Origin: Lactobacillus corticis
GTDB taxonomy: Bacteria; Bacillota; Bacilli; Lactobacillales; Lactobacillaceae
NCBI RefSeq assembly: GCF_018327645.1
Contig: NZ_BMAY01000005.1
Location: 1-64,000, forward strand
Reading direction: 5' to 3'
DNA length: 64,000 bases
A program made the position numbers and the translations under genes. How positions within the stretch are numbered: the stretch's first letter is position 1; each line of letters begins with the position of its first letter. This document shows, piece by piece, positions 28,226-37,387 of this stretch. The notes beneath the pieces were generated by a model. The model made no database searches and had not been told where the DNA came from. It worked only from the letters and a program-made list of their open reading frames with translations.

Positions 28226-28600
28226 ATGGCAGAAAAAAACGAAGCAGCTACTCAAGAAGACAAGGAACAAGAAGCTTTAATGGCAGCCATGGGCTTAATT
28301 GCCAACGGCGGAAATGCAAAGAGCTTGGCTTTTGAGGCTATCCGATTAGCAAAAAAGGGTGATATTGCTGGTGCTCGTGAAAAGTTGGATCAGAGTGGCA
28401 AGAGCTTGCTGGAAGCCCACAACTCTCAAACTCAAATGCTGACTAAAGAAGCACAGGGTGACCATATGCACGTGACGCTCTTAGTTGTTCACTCACAGGA
28501 CCACTTGATGAATGCGATCACCTTTAGAGATTTAGCCGGAGAAATGGTTGATTTGTACGAAAAGCTTTACCAATCAGGGACATTGGAAAAAGGTGAGTAG
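28226..28600 (+). CDS. PTS lactose/cellobiose-type IIA component
   Basis: Phosphocarrier between HPr and IIB. About 124 residues, helical, with the phosphorylated His in LLVVHSQDHLMNAI near residue 90 and the expected DLYEKLY at the end. The ATG at 28226 is 7 bases after GAGGTGG; the in-frame GTG at 28217 lies within that ribosome binding site. A short acidic N-terminal extension (KNEAATQEDKEQE) precedes the domain. A hairpin terminator follows, which would lower expression of the next gene. Confidence 0.9.
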   Translation: MAEKNEAATQEDKEQEALMAAMGLIANGGNAKSLAFEAIRLAKKGDIAGAREKLDQSGKSLLEAHNSQTQMLTKEAQGDHMHVTLLVVHSQDHLMNAITFRDLAGEMVDLYEKLYQSGTLEKGE

Positions 28601-28609
28601 ACAAGTTTT

Positions 28610-28637
28610 AGCCTTCGCATTTGCGAAGGCTTTTCTT
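28610..28637 (+). terminator. Terminator after PTS IIA
   Basis: Perfect 9-base-pair stem AGCCTTCGC/GCGAAGGCT (28610-28618, 28623-28631) with loop ATTT, followed by TTTTCTTGTTT. It lies between IIA and the membrane protein gene, so that gene depends on read-through or its own start. Confidence 0.75.
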
Positions 28638-28665
28638 GTTTATTGACAGCGAAAGGAATTTTAAA

Positions 28666-29172
28666 ATGAAAAAAAGTGACGTAGAGCGCGCCAAACGTGA
28701 AAATGAGGCTGCCAAAAAAGAATATAGCGTGAGCCACCTTTATTTTAGCCGCTACACCTTAGTCAGATATTTAGTAACTGGCTTATTTTTCACGAATTTG
28801 CTTTGGTTTTTTATGGCGATCGGCGACAGCAATAACTTAAGTGCCATCATTGCTGGCTGCATGTTGCTAGTTGAAGCAGCAATGATGATTGAACATATCA
28901 GCAAGCTGCAAAACCATCAAGCAGACATGCCAATAAATCGCATCGGCTTATGGATTCAGGCGGTTTTAAATGTGGTGCTATTGTTGGTGCTGTTTACGCC
29001 AATGCGGCTAACCATCTTTGAATTTGCCAAAAAAACGCCCACAATCACTATTCTTGCCGGAATCTTGCTTTTAGGGATCGCAATTTGCATCTTATGCGAG
29101 TACCGGTTACAAAAAATTAATCGCGGTGAGGATCGTTATACACGCTTAATCCAACTTTATCAGAAGCAATAG
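28666..29172 (+). CDS. Four-helix membrane protein of unknown function in the beta-glucoside locus
   Basis: 168 residues. A charged N-terminal segment (MKKSDVERAKRENEAAKKE) is followed by four hydrophobic helices at about 32-50, 55-77, 90-108 and 118-140, and a polar tail (QKINRGEDRYTRLIQLYQKQ). I recognise no domain. AAAGGA precedes the ATG at 28666; the upstream extension of the frame lies in the terminator and is rejected. Its place between PTS IIA and the GH1-IIC unit suggests a link to beta-glucoside uptake, but nothing in the sequence shows what it does. Confidence 0.7.
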   Translation: MKKSDVERAKRENEAAKKEYSVSHLYFSRYTLVRYLVTGLFFTNLLWFFMAIGDSNNLSAIIAGCMLLVEAAMMIEHISKLQNHQADMPINRIGLWIQAVLNVVLLLVLFTPMRLTIFEFAKKTPTITILAGILLLGIAICILCEYRLQKINRGEDRYTRLIQLYQKQ

Positions 29173-29192
29173 TTGAAAAAGAAAAAAACTAG

Positions 29193-29222
29193 AAAAGCAG
29201 CAACTTTGGTTGCTGCTTTTTC
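29193..29222 (+). terminator. Terminator before the GH1-IIC unit
   Basis: AAAAGCAGCAAC pairs perfectly with GTTGCTGCTTTT around TTTG, followed by further T. It ends the IIB-IIA-membrane protein unit. Confidence 0.88.
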
Positions 29223-29261
29223 GTATGTTCTGATAAATTTAGATTTACGTTACATGTGGTC

Positions 29262-29290
29262 TTTACACCAATATATGATAAGCATATACT
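29262..29290 (+). promoter_or_regulatory. Promoter of the GH1-IIC unit
   Basis: TTTACA (29262-29267), 17-base spacer, TATACT (29285-29290). The predicted start near 29297 is just before the cre site at 29306-29319. Confidence 0.75.
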
Positions 29291-29305
29291 TTACTTGCAT
29301 TTAAA

Positions 29306-29319
29306 AGAAAGCGTTTACA
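29306..29319 (+). promoter_or_regulatory. cre-like site (CcpA) at the GH1-IIC transcript start
   Basis: AGAAAGCGTTTACA matches 13 of 14 cre positions (only the first T differs). It sits between the promoter and GGAGGG, a position where bound CcpA would act as a roadblock. Confidence 0.65.
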
Positions 29320-29329
29320 GGAGGGAAAC

Positions 29330-30706
29330 ATGAAGAGATCGTTACCAAAAACCTTCTTCTGGGGCAACTCAGTTTCAAGTATGCAAACTGAAGGGGCCTG
29401 GAATGAAGATGGAAAAGGTCTTTCTGTTTATGATATTCGTTCATCCGGTCCCCATACTAGTGACTGGCACACGGCAATTGATGAATATCATCGATATGAA
29501 GAAGATCTTGATTTATTGCAGGCTATGCATATGAATATGTATCGGATTCAAATTTCTTGGTCACGGGTTTGCCCAGATGGCGATGGGGAATTCAATGAAG
29601 CCGGAATTGCATATTATGAAAGATTATTTGCGGCCATGAAAGCTCGCGGCATTGAGCCCATGGTTTGTCTGTATCATTTTGATATGCCGTTAGCCTTGGC
29701 CCAAAAATATCATGGCTTTTGGGATCGTCATGTAGTTGATAGTTTTGTTCGCTTTGGAAAAGCCATGATTGATCGTTTCCATGAGCAAGTAAAATACTGG
29801 ATTGTGTTTAATGAACATAATTTATACTTTCAAGACGAAGTCTTCAAGATAGCTGGATATGATTTGCCAGATCACAGCTTAAAGGCGATGTATCGTATTT
29901 TCCACCATACTGTTCTGGCACATGCCCAGATTGCAAATTATTTACATCAAAATTACCCAGACTTAAAGATAGGTGGAATGCTTGCTTACGTGCAAGCGTA
30001 TCCTGAGACCGCAAGCCCACAGAATGCTTTTAAAACCTCAGAACTGATGGAATTCTTGGACTATGCAGTTTATGACTTGGTTACTGGCAAGGGTTATCCA
30101 AGCCCAGTAAAAGAATTCATGAAACGGCAGCAAATAACGCTTGATATGACTTCTAAAGAGCAAGCCGAACTTAAGCAAGTTCGGGCTGACTTTTTAGCTT
30201 TTTCATATTATTCTTCACAGGTTTTGGCTGCCAGCCAAATTCCCGCCGGCACCGCGCCCAACCGCTACCTCAACTACGGCAGCGTCAAAAATCCGTATTT
30301 AAAAACTAATGACTGGGGTTGGAGCATTGATCCCTTAGGGTTCAGAAAGGCAATTTCAGAAATCTACAATCGCTACCAGTTGCCAGTATTTCCTATCGAA
30401 AATGGCATTGGCCTGCATGAAAGCTGGGATGGCAAGCACATGATTGAAGATGATGAACGGATTGCCTACCACCGGGAGCATATCAAGGCCTTAAAGGACG
30501 CGGTTTTTCTTGATGGCGCTGAAGTACTGGGATATCTAGGCTGGGGGTTAATAGATATTCCTAGTTCTCAAGGGGATGTTGAAAAGCGTTATGGTGCAGT
30601 TTACGTTAATCGGTCAAATCACGACCTTAAGGACCTAGCTAGAGTTCCTAAGAAATCCTTTTATTGGTTCCAAAAAGTTTTAGCAGATAATGGAGATGAA
30701 TTATAA
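29330..30706 (+). CDS. 6-phospho-beta-glucosidase (GH1), plus strand
   Basis: Second GH1 enzyme of the locus, 458 residues. It starts MKRSLPKTFFWGNSVSSMQTEGAW, has the acid/base Glu in VFNEHN and the nucleophile Glu in PIENGIG, and ends FYWFQKVLADNGDEL. It differs clearly from the minus-strand GH1 (for example NSVSSMQTEG versus [10 protein letters not shown]), so the two are not a recent duplication and may prefer different phospho-beta-glucosides. GGAGGG precedes the ATG. It overlaps the IIC gene by one base (TAATG), so hydrolase and permease are made together. Confidence 0.9.
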   Translation: MKRSLPKTFFWGNSVSSMQTEGAWNEDGKGLSVYDIRSSGPHTSDWHTAIDEYHRYEEDLDLLQAMHMNMYRIQISWSRVCPDGDGEFNEAGIAYYERLFAAMKARGIEPMVCLYHFDMPLALAQKYHGFWDRHVVDSFVRFGKAMIDRFHEQVKYWIVFNEHNLYFQDEVFKIAGYDLPDHSLKAMYRIFHHTVLAHAQIANYLHQNYPDLKIGGMLAYVQAYPETASPQNAFKTSELMEFLDYAVYDLVTGKGYPSPVKEFMKRQQITLDMTSKEQAELKQVRADFLAFSYYSSQVLAASQIPAGTAPNRYLNYGSVKNPYLKTNDWGWSIDPLGFRKAISEIYNRYQLPVFPIENGIGLHESWDGKHMIEDDERIAYHREHIKALKDAVFLDGAEVLGYLGWGLIDIPSSQGDVEKRYGAVYVNRSNHDLKDLARVPKKSFYWFQKVLADNGDEL

Positions 30707-32124
30707 TGGCTGAAAAAAATAAACAAGCGACTTTTAGCAACTGGATCAATTCGAAGATCATGCCGCCTGTCATGAAATTTGTTAACACTAAAGCAATCGT
30801 TGCCTTACAAAATGGGATGGTTTACGCCTTGCCGTTTATCATCATTGGTTCGATCTTTTTGATTTTGGCTAATATTCCGATCCCGGCCGTCGCCACAGCA
30901 ATTACTAACTCTGGTTGGGGTGCTTTCTTTAACCAAGCTTACCAAACCACTTTCTCCCTAATGGCCTTATGGGGAACAATCGGAATTGCCTATGTTTATG
31001 CTAAAAATGAGGGCTATGAGCCTTTAGCACCAGGTCTAACGGCAGCTGCAGCCTTCTTGATGCTGCAAAACTTATCCGTTACTAGCCCAATTAAGACGGC
31101 AATGGCAAGCGGAACTGATGCGATGTCTGCAAAAGCAGTGAGTGCTGCCATCAATAAGCTCCCGCAAGCTTTGCAAAGCTATGTCAAGTCGCCTGTAACC
31201 GGGGTGATTAATATGTCCTGGATGGGTGGCGACGGAATGATCGCTGCGATTATCGTAGGGTTATTAGTGGGCTGGATTTATTGCAAAATCATGAAGGCTG
31301 GTTGGACAATTAAGTTGCCAAAACAAGTCCCAGCAGCTGTTGCTAACCAGTTTACGGCGATGATTCCATCTGGTGTGATTTTAATTGGCACAATGTTTAT
31401 CTATGCTGGGTTCAAGGTATTTACTAATAGTGATTTCCTAACTTGGATCTACAATGCTGTTCAAACACCATTGCAAGGCGTTTCTGATTCGCTTGGCGGT
31501 GCAATTGTCATTGGCTTTTTGGTACCATTCTTCTGGTTCTTTGGGGTTCACGGTGGTTTGATTGTTGGTTCTTTAGCTGGTCCGATGCTGCAAGCTAATA
31601 CTTTTGATAATGGGGTATTATACAAAGCCGGCAAGTTAACGATCGGCAACGGTGCCCATGTTATTACCAACGAATTTTACAACAACTTCATTAACCTGAC
31701 CGGTTCAGGAATTACGATTGGTTTAATTATTTTTACGCTGGTAGCAGCTAAATCAGCGCAATTGAAATCGATTGGTAAATTGGAATTGGTACCTGGAATC
31801 TTTAATATTAATGAACCTTTCCTATTTGGGCTGCCAATCGTCATGAACCCGATGCTCGCTATTCCATTTTTCCTAACGCCAATGGTGGTTGCGATTTCTA
31901 CTTATTTCGTCATTAAAACAGGAATTGTCCCTCCTTTGAATGGGGTTGCGGCACCTTGGACCACGCCAGCGATCATTTCTGGTTTCTTGATCGGTGGATG
32001 GAAGATGGCAATTTGGCAAGCATGTACCTTGCTTATTTCAACGTTGATTTATTGGCCATTCGCCAGAAAGTACGATAAGATGCTGCTGGCTCAAGAACAA
32101 GCTAATCTGCAAGCAAAAAAGTAA
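30706..32124 (+). CDS. PTS lactose/cellobiose-type IIC permease
   Basis: Membrane component that takes up and phosphorylates the sugar together with the IIB and IIA encoded at 27.9-28.6 kb. 472 residues with about ten membrane helices; the family hallmark NINEPFLFGLPIVMNP near residue 367 contains the conserved Glu of the sugar site. The second unit thus pairs permease with hydrolase, while the first carries the phosphocarriers. Cellobiose or aryl-beta-glucosides are likely, by family and neighbours; the exact sugar cannot be read from sequence. Confidence 0.9.
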   Translation: MAEKNKQATFSNWINSKIMPPVMKFVNTKAIVALQNGMVYALPFIIIGSIFLILANIPIPAVATAITNSGWGAFFNQAYQTTFSLMALWGTIGIAYVYAKNEGYEPLAPGLTAAAAFLMLQNLSVTSPIKTAMASGTDAMSAKAVSAAINKLPQALQSYVKSPVTGVINMSWMGGDGMIAAIIVGLLVGWIYCKIMKAGWTIKLPKQVPAAVANQFTAMIPSGVILIGTMFIYAGFKVFTNSDFLTWIYNAVQTPLQGVSDSLGGAIVIGFLVPFFWFFGVHGGLIVGSLAGPMLQANTFDNGVLYKAGKLTIGNGAHVITNEFYNNFINLTGSGITIGLIIFTLVAAKSAQLKSIGKLELVPGIFNINEPFLFGLPIVMNPMLAIPFFLTPMVVAISTYFVIKTGIVPPLNGVAAPWTTPAIISGFLIGGWKMAIWQACTLLISTLIYWPFARKYDKMLLAQEQANLQAKK

Positions 32125-32192
32125 ATACTAATTAATGTTCTTCATTTGTCTTATAATATAGCTAGAGAGTATACAAACTAGGAGGCAGACAT

Positions 32193-32675
32193 ATGGAAGA
32201 TCCAATTCTTAAGCGTCGCGCGATTAGAAAGTTTACTGACGAAGAAATTAGCCAAGCTGATTTGGATGCATTGATTGCGGCTTTTCAAGCAAGTCCCTGC
32301 GGCATGCACCAAACCGACAAGCAACAAGCAGTTTTGGTTACCAGTCCTGATTGGCTAGAAAAGGTTGAAGCGGCCACTGATAATAGTTGTTATGGTGCCA
32401 AAGCAATCTTTATCATTGGTGCAAATGATGAAGCCTTTGGCCCGCGCAACAGTTCGGTGGCTGTAGAGAACATCTTGGTTGAAGCAGCTCGATTGGGGCT
32501 GGGCGGCGTCTATATTATGGGCGGAGCGATGAAATTGGCCAGCCAAACTGAACTAGTTAAAGATTTAGGCTTTGATCCTGGCTTTAAGGTTGCTGCCATG
32601 GCCGCAATCGGTCATCCCGCAGAATCTGGCTCTGATGAAGATCGCAGTAGTCGCTATAAATTGATAATTAAATAG
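32193..32675 (+). CDS. Nitroreductase family protein
   Basis: FMN-dependent NAD(P)H oxidoreductase family. 160 residues, shorter than the usual 190-220, but with the family start ILKRRAIRKFTDEEI, the central AVENILVEAARLGLGGVYIMG and the C-terminal AAIGHPAE. The region missing relative to longer members is between about residues 40 and 85, where the central segment is short; I see no frameshift. AGGAGG precedes the ATG. The physiological substrate is unknown. It has its own terminator and a possible promoter (TTGTCT, 18 bases, TATACA) just upstream. Confidence 0.8.
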   Translation: MEDPILKRRAIRKFTDEEISQADLDALIAAFQASPCGMHQTDKQQAVLVTSPDWLEKVEAATDNSCYGAKAIFIIGANDEAFGPRNSSVAVENILVEAARLGLGGVYIMGGAMKLASQTELVKDLGFDPGFKVAAMAAIGHPAESGSDEDRSSRYKLIIK

Positions 32676-32695
32676 GTTTTCTAGTTAAATAAATG

Positions 32696-32727
32696 AAAAG
32701 AATGTCCAAGAAAGGGCATTCTTTTTT
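32696..32727 (+). terminator. Terminator after the nitroreductase gene
   Basis: AAAGAATGTCC pairs with GGGCATTCTTT (one G-U pair), followed by a T run. Confidence 0.82.
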
Positions 32728-32808
32728 ACGTTTTGTCAAATCCGTTAATCAGATCCCCCTAAGTTGAGTTACAATAGTCACTATGTGTATAAATAAAGAG
32801 AGGTTTTT

Positions 32809-34308
32809 ATGGATAAAAATTCAAAAAAGATCGGATTGATGGGGCTAGTGTTGATGATCTTTTCATCAATTTTTGGCTACAGCAACTCCTTAACGGCTTT
32901 TTACCAGATGGGTTATTCAAGTATTATCTGGTATGCATTTGTTGCAATTTTTTACTTCCTTCCTTCAGCTTTAATGTTTGCTGAATACGGGGCCAGTTTT
33001 AAGAGCGCTAAAGGTGGGATTTTCTCCTGGCTAAGAGGGTCAATTGGAGAAAAGCCGGCCTTTATCGGAACTTTTATCTGGTTAGCTGCTTGGGTTATTT
33101 GGCTAGTTAGTTCGACCCAATTTTTCTTAGTGGCACTTTCAACGCTGATTTACGGTAAAGACACTACTCAAACTTGGAGTTTATTCGGTTTAAGCAGCAA
33201 TGCCACCTTAGGGATCCTGGAGATCGTCTTCTTAGTGGTAGTTTGTTTTATTGCTACTCATGGTTTTGGTAAAATTGCCAAAATTACCTCGGTAGCTGGC
33301 TTCTTTACGATGGGGATTGCGATCGCTTTTATCGTTGTAAGTATTTTGATTTGGATTATGCAGGGCGGGCACACTGCGCAAGCACTAAATGGCTACCAAT
33401 TAACCCACTCGCCTAATCATAACTTTCAATCACCAATCTCTATCCTTTCATTTATCGTTTATGCTTTGTTTGCCTTTGGCGGCTTGGAAACGATGGCTGG
33501 GGTGATTGACCACGTTCATAAGCCGGAAAAGACTTTCCCGCGGGCACTGATTACCGCCATGATTATCATGACCGTTTTATATGTCTTTGCAATTTTTGCT
33601 TGTGGCATTAGTGCTGACTGGAACAAGGTTTTGGGCAAAAATAATGTCGACTTGGCCAACGTCGAATTTACTTTGGTAAATAATATGGGGATTGTCGTTG
33701 GGCAACATTTGGGCTTATCAGCAAGCGCATGTGCTACCTTGGGAAGAGTATTTTCAAGAATCACTGCTTTAAGTGATGTTTTTGGTGGCCTTGGCGCAGC
33801 TTTCGTGATGGTCTATTCACCAATCAAGTCCTTTATTGAAGGCTGTGATCCGCGAATCTTGCCGAAAAGATTAACTAAATTAAATAGTCACGATATGCCT
33901 TCTATTGCCATGTGGTGCGAAGTGGCCTTTGTCAGCTGCATTATTTTGTTAATTGGTTTTGGTGGTACGACGGCTTCGGGCTTTTACACAATTTTAATGG
34001 ACATGATGAATGTTTCATCTGCTTGCCCATACTTATTCCTAATTGGCGCCTTTCCATTCTTTAAGGCTAAAAAGGATTTAGAACGACCATTTGTCTTCTA
34101 TAAGAATCCTAAGCTGGTTTGGCCAATTACGATTGGCGTTTGGCTCATTGTCGCAGCAGGAATTATTTTTACGGTTGTTGAACCAATTTTATCCGGAGAC
34201 TATATGACCGCCTTTTGGACGGCCTTTGGTCCTGTATTCTTCGGAATAGTTGCTTACATTTACTACACTATTGCCGAAAATAAGCTGGATTTAAGTAAAC
34301 CACAATAG
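32809..34308 (+). CDS. APC-family amino acid permease (YjeM-like)
   Basis: 499 residues with about twelve to thirteen membrane helices and the APC-superfamily N-terminal segment (KIGLMGLVLMIFSSIFGYSNSLTAF). GGLETMAGVIDHVHKPEKTFPRA near residue 225 is the conserved helix 6-loop region. The overall sequence resembles YjeM of the glutamate/GABA transporter family, but the substrate cannot be assigned. The ATG follows AGAGG. A drug/metabolite transporter gene starts 28 bases downstream and is probably co-transcribed. Confidence 0.8.
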   Translation: MDKNSKKIGLMGLVLMIFSSIFGYSNSLTAFYQMGYSSIIWYAFVAIFYFLPSALMFAEYGASFKSAKGGIFSWLRGSIGEKPAFIGTFIWLAAWVIWLVSSTQFFLVALSTLIYGKDTTQTWSLFGLSSNATLGILEIVFLVVVCFIATHGFGKIAKITSVAGFFTMGIAIAFIVVSILIWIMQGGHTAQALNGYQLTHSPNHNFQSPISILSFIVYALFAFGGLETMAGVIDHVHKPEKTFPRALITAMIIMTVLYVFAIFACGISADWNKVLGKNNVDLANVEFTLVNNMGIVVGQHLGLSASACATLGRVFSRITALSDVFGGLGAAFVMVYSPIKSFIEGCDPRILPKRLTKLNSHDMPSIAMWCEVAFVSCIILLIGFGGTTASGFYTILMDMMNVSSACPYLFLIGAFPFFKAKKDLERPFVFYKNPKLVWPITIGVWLIVAAGIIFTVVEPILSGDYMTAFWTAFGPVFFGIVAYIYYTIAENKLDLSKPQ

Positions 34309-34336
34309 CTTAATTGGCTAGAAAAGGAATCAAATT

Positions 34337-35251
34337 TTGAATAAAAAGAACCAAGTTGTAAAAGGGATGTTGCTCAGTGCGATTGCTTCATTAAGTTGGG
34401 GAATTTCTGGTACGACTTTGCAGCTGATTTCGCAAAACTTATCAATCCCTGGTCCTTGGATGTTTTCAATTCGTACTTTTATTGTTGGCGCTGCACTTTT
34501 AATTTTTGCAGCCTGCAAGTACCGCGGACGAATTTTTGATGTGTTTAAAAATAAGGCTAGTTGCTTGTCAATCATCAGTTATGCCATTTTGGGTCTAGCC
34601 TTAAACTTGACGAGTTTTTACTATTCCATTCAAGAGGGGAATGCTTCGACGGCAACGATTTTGCAATATTTAGCTCCGCTGTTTATCATGGCTGGTGGAA
34701 TTCTTTTTAAACATTATCGGCCTCTGCGTTCAGACGTACTAGCTTTTGTCTGTGCTTTAATCGGTGTCGTTCTTGTCACTACGAAAGGCGATTTTAGCCA
34801 TTTGGCGATCCCGGTTGATTCTTTGCTGTGGGGGATCGGATCTGGTTTAACGGCTGCCTTTTATGTAGTTTTGCCTCAAAGGGCAAACCGGGACAATCCC
34901 TCAATTATCGTTCTTGGTTGGGGAACTGCAATTGCCTCACTCTTCTTCAACTGTTTTCAACCATTTTGGGTAGGAACGCCAAAATTAACGCCAGTGTTAG
35001 TTGCTTCGGTTTTGACAGTGTGTTTATTTGGCACAATTATTCCATTTTTATTGCTCTTAGCTGCTGCCGATCATGCACCGAGTGATGTTATCAGTATTAT
35101 GGATGCGATTCAGCCAATTTTGACCACAATTTTGAGTGTTATCTTTTTCAAATTGAAAATCAATTTTGCTGAAATGGCTGGGATAGTCATTGTCTTAATA
35201 GCAATCTACTTGCTGCAGTGGGGACGGCGCAGAGCGAGTCTGCAACGTTAA
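34337..35251 (+). CDS. EamA/DMT-family transporter
   Basis: 304 residues with ten predicted membrane helices in two EamA repeats (about 8-140 and 150-295). The N-terminal LLSAIASLSWGISGTTLQLI and the EGNASTATILQYLAPLFI helix are typical of this family of metabolite exporters and importers. The TTG start is chosen because AAAGGA lies about 10 bases upstream and no nearer ATG exists. Substrate unknown. A terminator follows. Confidence 0.85.
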   Translation: MNKKNQVVKGMLLSAIASLSWGISGTTLQLISQNLSIPGPWMFSIRTFIVGAALLIFAACKYRGRIFDVFKNKASCLSIISYAILGLALNLTSFYYSIQEGNASTATILQYLAPLFIMAGGILFKHYRPLRSDVLAFVCALIGVVLVTTKGDFSHLAIPVDSLLWGIGSGLTAAFYVVLPQRANRDNPSIIVLGWGTAIASLFFNCFQPFWVGTPKLTPVLVASVLTVCLFGTIIPFLLLLAAADHAPSDVISIMDAIQPILTTILSVIFFKLKINFAEMAGIVIVLIAIYLLQWGRRRASLQR

Positions 35252-35261
35252 ATAATTTTTT

Positions 35262-35293
35262 AACTTCAAAGCCTAAGGCTTTGGAGTTTTTCT
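35262..35293 (+). terminator. Terminator after the EamA transporter
   Basis: AACTTCAAAGCC pairs with GGCTTTGGAGTT around TAA (one G-U pair), followed by TTTTTC. Confidence 0.88.
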
Positions 35294-35349
35294 TTGTTAT
35301 ACTAAGGTTATAATTGGACTGTTAGTAAATAATGAAACGGAGAAGGCTG

Positions 35350-36552
35350 ATGACAAGAATAGCGGTTTATTTTACTGGTGGCATAGCGTGCTATAAGGCA
35401 GTCGAGGTCGTTCGGGGCTTGGAAAAAGCGGGCCATGAAGTTAGATGTGTTATGACGGAAAACGCACAGCATTTTATTGGTTCGCAAACCCTCGCCGCTT
35501 TGACCAAATATCCGGTTTTGACCAACCTGTGGGCAAAAGATAATGAGGCGCGGATTGCGCATGTGGAATTGGCTCGTTGGAGTCAACTCGCCCTGGTAGT
35601 TCCAGCAACGGCTAATTTTATAGCAAAAATGGCCCTGGGTTTGGCAGATGACGCTGCTTCTACGACAATTTTAGCCAGCAGTTGTCCAAAATTGGTGGTT
35701 CCAGCTATGAATGACCAAATGTGGGCCAATTCGGCTAACAAACGGAATCTGCTTTTTTTACGTGAAAATGGCGTAAAAATTCTTGAACCTGCAACTGGTT
35801 TTTTGGCTGAAGGATATGCTGCCAAAGGACGAATGCCTGAACCAGCCGTGATTTTAGATTGGGTTGAACAACATTTACGTAGCCAACAGTCCTTACGCGG
35901 TGAAAAAATCGTAGTCACTGCTGGCGGAACTTTAGAACCGATTGATCCAGTTCGCTTTATTGGCAACCGTTCCAGTGGCAAAATGGGTATTGCCATAGCG
36001 CAAGCTGCTGCTGAAGCTGGGGCCGATGTGACCTTAATTTATGGCCACGTAACCTGTGATTTACCGGACAATCGGAAGATTAAGCTAATCCATGCATCCC
36101 AAGCTGAACAAATGGCATCAAGCGTCAAGGAAGCTTTTAGAAAAAGCAATTGCCTGATTATGGCGGCAGCCGTAGCTGATTGGCAAAGTGCTAAAGTGGC
36201 TGATCATAAGCTTAAAAAGCAACTTGGACAAACAGAACTAAACTTAAAACTGGTCCGTACCCCGGATATTTTAGCAACTACAGCAGCTGATAAACGAAGC
36301 GACCAATTAGTGATTGGCTTTGCTGCAGAAACCAATGATTTGCTGAAGAATGCCCAAGTAAAACTCCAAAAAAAGGGAGCAGACTACATTATTGCTAATG
36401 ATGTTTCCAAGGATGTGTTTGGTTCAGACCAAGATCAAGTTACCGTCATCAGCCGACAGGGACAAGATCGGTGGCCACGCTTAAGCAAATCAGAGATTGC
36501 CCAGAAAATAATCGCCTTAGTGGCTAGAGAGCTGGAGAAGCGGCATGATTAA
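35350..36552 (+). CDS. coaBC: Bifunctional CoaBC (phosphopantothenate-cysteine ligase/decarboxylase)
   Basis: Makes 4'-phosphopantetheine from phosphopantothenate and cysteine in coenzyme A synthesis. About 400 residues. The N-terminal half is the flavin-dependent decarboxylase (VYFTGGIACYKAVE, VVPATANFIAKMA, PAMNDQMW). The C-terminal half is the ligase (VVTAGGTLEPIDPVRFIGNRSSGKMG, MAAAVADW, IIANDVS). The ATG at 35350 lies 7 bases after GGAG; the upstream ATG at 35332 would overlap this ribosome binding site. A TATAAT at 35309-35314 is a possible -10. The next gene overlaps by 8 bases. Confidence 0.93.
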   Translation: MTRIAVYFTGGIACYKAVEVVRGLEKAGHEVRCVMTENAQHFIGSQTLAALTKYPVLTNLWAKDNEARIAHVELARWSQLALVVPATANFIAKMALGLADDAASTTILASSCPKLVVPAMNDQMWANSANKRNLLFLRENGVKILEPATGFLAEGYAAKGRMPEPAVILDWVEQHLRSQQSLRGEKIVVTAGGTLEPIDPVRFIGNRSSGKMGIAIAQAAAEAGADVTLIYGHVTCDLPDNRKIKLIHASQAEQMASSVKEAFRKSNCLIMAAAVADWQSAKVADHKLKKQLGQTELNLKLVRTPDILATTAADKRSDQLVIGFAAETNDLLKNAQVKLQKKGADYIIANDVSKDVFGSDQDQVTVISRQGQDRWPRLSKSEIAQKIIALVARELEKRHD

Positions 36553-37360
36553 ATTAATTGCAATTGATATTGATGGAACCTTGGTTAATAATCAAAAGAT
36601 CATTACGCCCAAGGTCAAGCAAGCTATTTTACGGGCCCAGGAGCAAGGATGTAAAATTGTTATTTGTACCGGTCGCCCTTTGGCTGGTGCTAGGCAATAT
36701 TTGCAAGAATTAGGTTTAGCAGATCAAAATGATCAATATGTGGTTAGCTACAATGGTGCGGTTGTTGAAACTACAGCAGGAAAAGTGATTTTCAAAAAAG
36801 GCCTAGATTACCAAGAATATATTGATCTTGAAGCTATTAGTCGCAAATTGCAGCTACACTTTCATGCGGTAGGATTAGATCGAATTTATACAGCCAATCG
36901 CGACATCGGAAAATGGACTGTCTATAACTCAACGGTTGTGAAACTAAATATTGCATATCGAACCGTTGATGAGATGAGAGCCATTCCGATTATCAAATGC
37001 ATGTATGTTGATGATCCGGATTATTTAGATGCGCAAATCCATAGTCCCTTATTTGACCAAATGAAAGGGCGAGCAGTTTTCTCAAAAACGGAGCCGTTTT
37101 ATTATGAAGCCACGAGTGCTGGCGTTGATAAGGGGAGCGGTCTCAAGCATTTAGCAGAATATTTGAATTTAGCTGCCGATCAAGTCATGGCAATTGGCGA
37201 CGAAGCTAACGACCGAGCAATGATCGAGTACGCCGGTTTTGGCGTCGCAATGGGCAATGCTGTTCCGGTCACTAAACAAGCAGCTAATTGGATTACAACC
37301 GATAATGAGCATGACGGTGTAGCCGTGGCGATTGATAAGATACTAACTTTACATAATTAA
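36545..37360 (+). CDS. Cof-type HAD phosphatase
   Basis: Haloacid dehalogenase-superfamily phosphatase, Cof subfamily. 271 residues: motif I DIDGTLVNN near the N-terminus, motif II CTGRP, cap domain in the middle, then DKGSGLKHLAEYL and motif IV AIGDEANDRAMIEYAGFGVAMGNA. Such enzymes dephosphorylate sugar phosphates, nucleotides or cofactors; the substrate is not predictable. It overlaps coaBC by 8 bases. Confidence 0.88.
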   Translation: MIKLIAIDIDGTLVNNQKIITPKVKQAILRAQEQGCKIVICTGRPLAGARQYLQELGLADQNDQYVVSYNGAVVETTAGKVIFKKGLDYQEYIDLEAISRKLQLHFHAVGLDRIYTANRDIGKWTVYNSTVVKLNIAYRTVDEMRAIPIIKCMYVDDPDYLDAQIHSPLFDQMKGRAVFSKTEPFYYEATSAGVDKGSGLKHLAEYLNLAADQVMAIGDEANDRAMIEYAGFGVAMGNAVPVTKQAANWITTDNEHDGVAVAIDKILTLHN

Positions 37361-37387
37361 TAATATGTATGGAGATGAAGCGAACAA

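Noticed and set aside
32193-32675. Nitroreductase as a truncated pseudogene
   Set aside because: The protein is short but has an intact start, ribosome binding site, N- and C-terminal family segments and its own terminator; short nitroreductases exist.
35583-35996. A 137-codon minus-strand frame inside coaBC
   Set aside because: Antisense to conserved CoaBC motifs, no ribosome binding site and no family resemblance.
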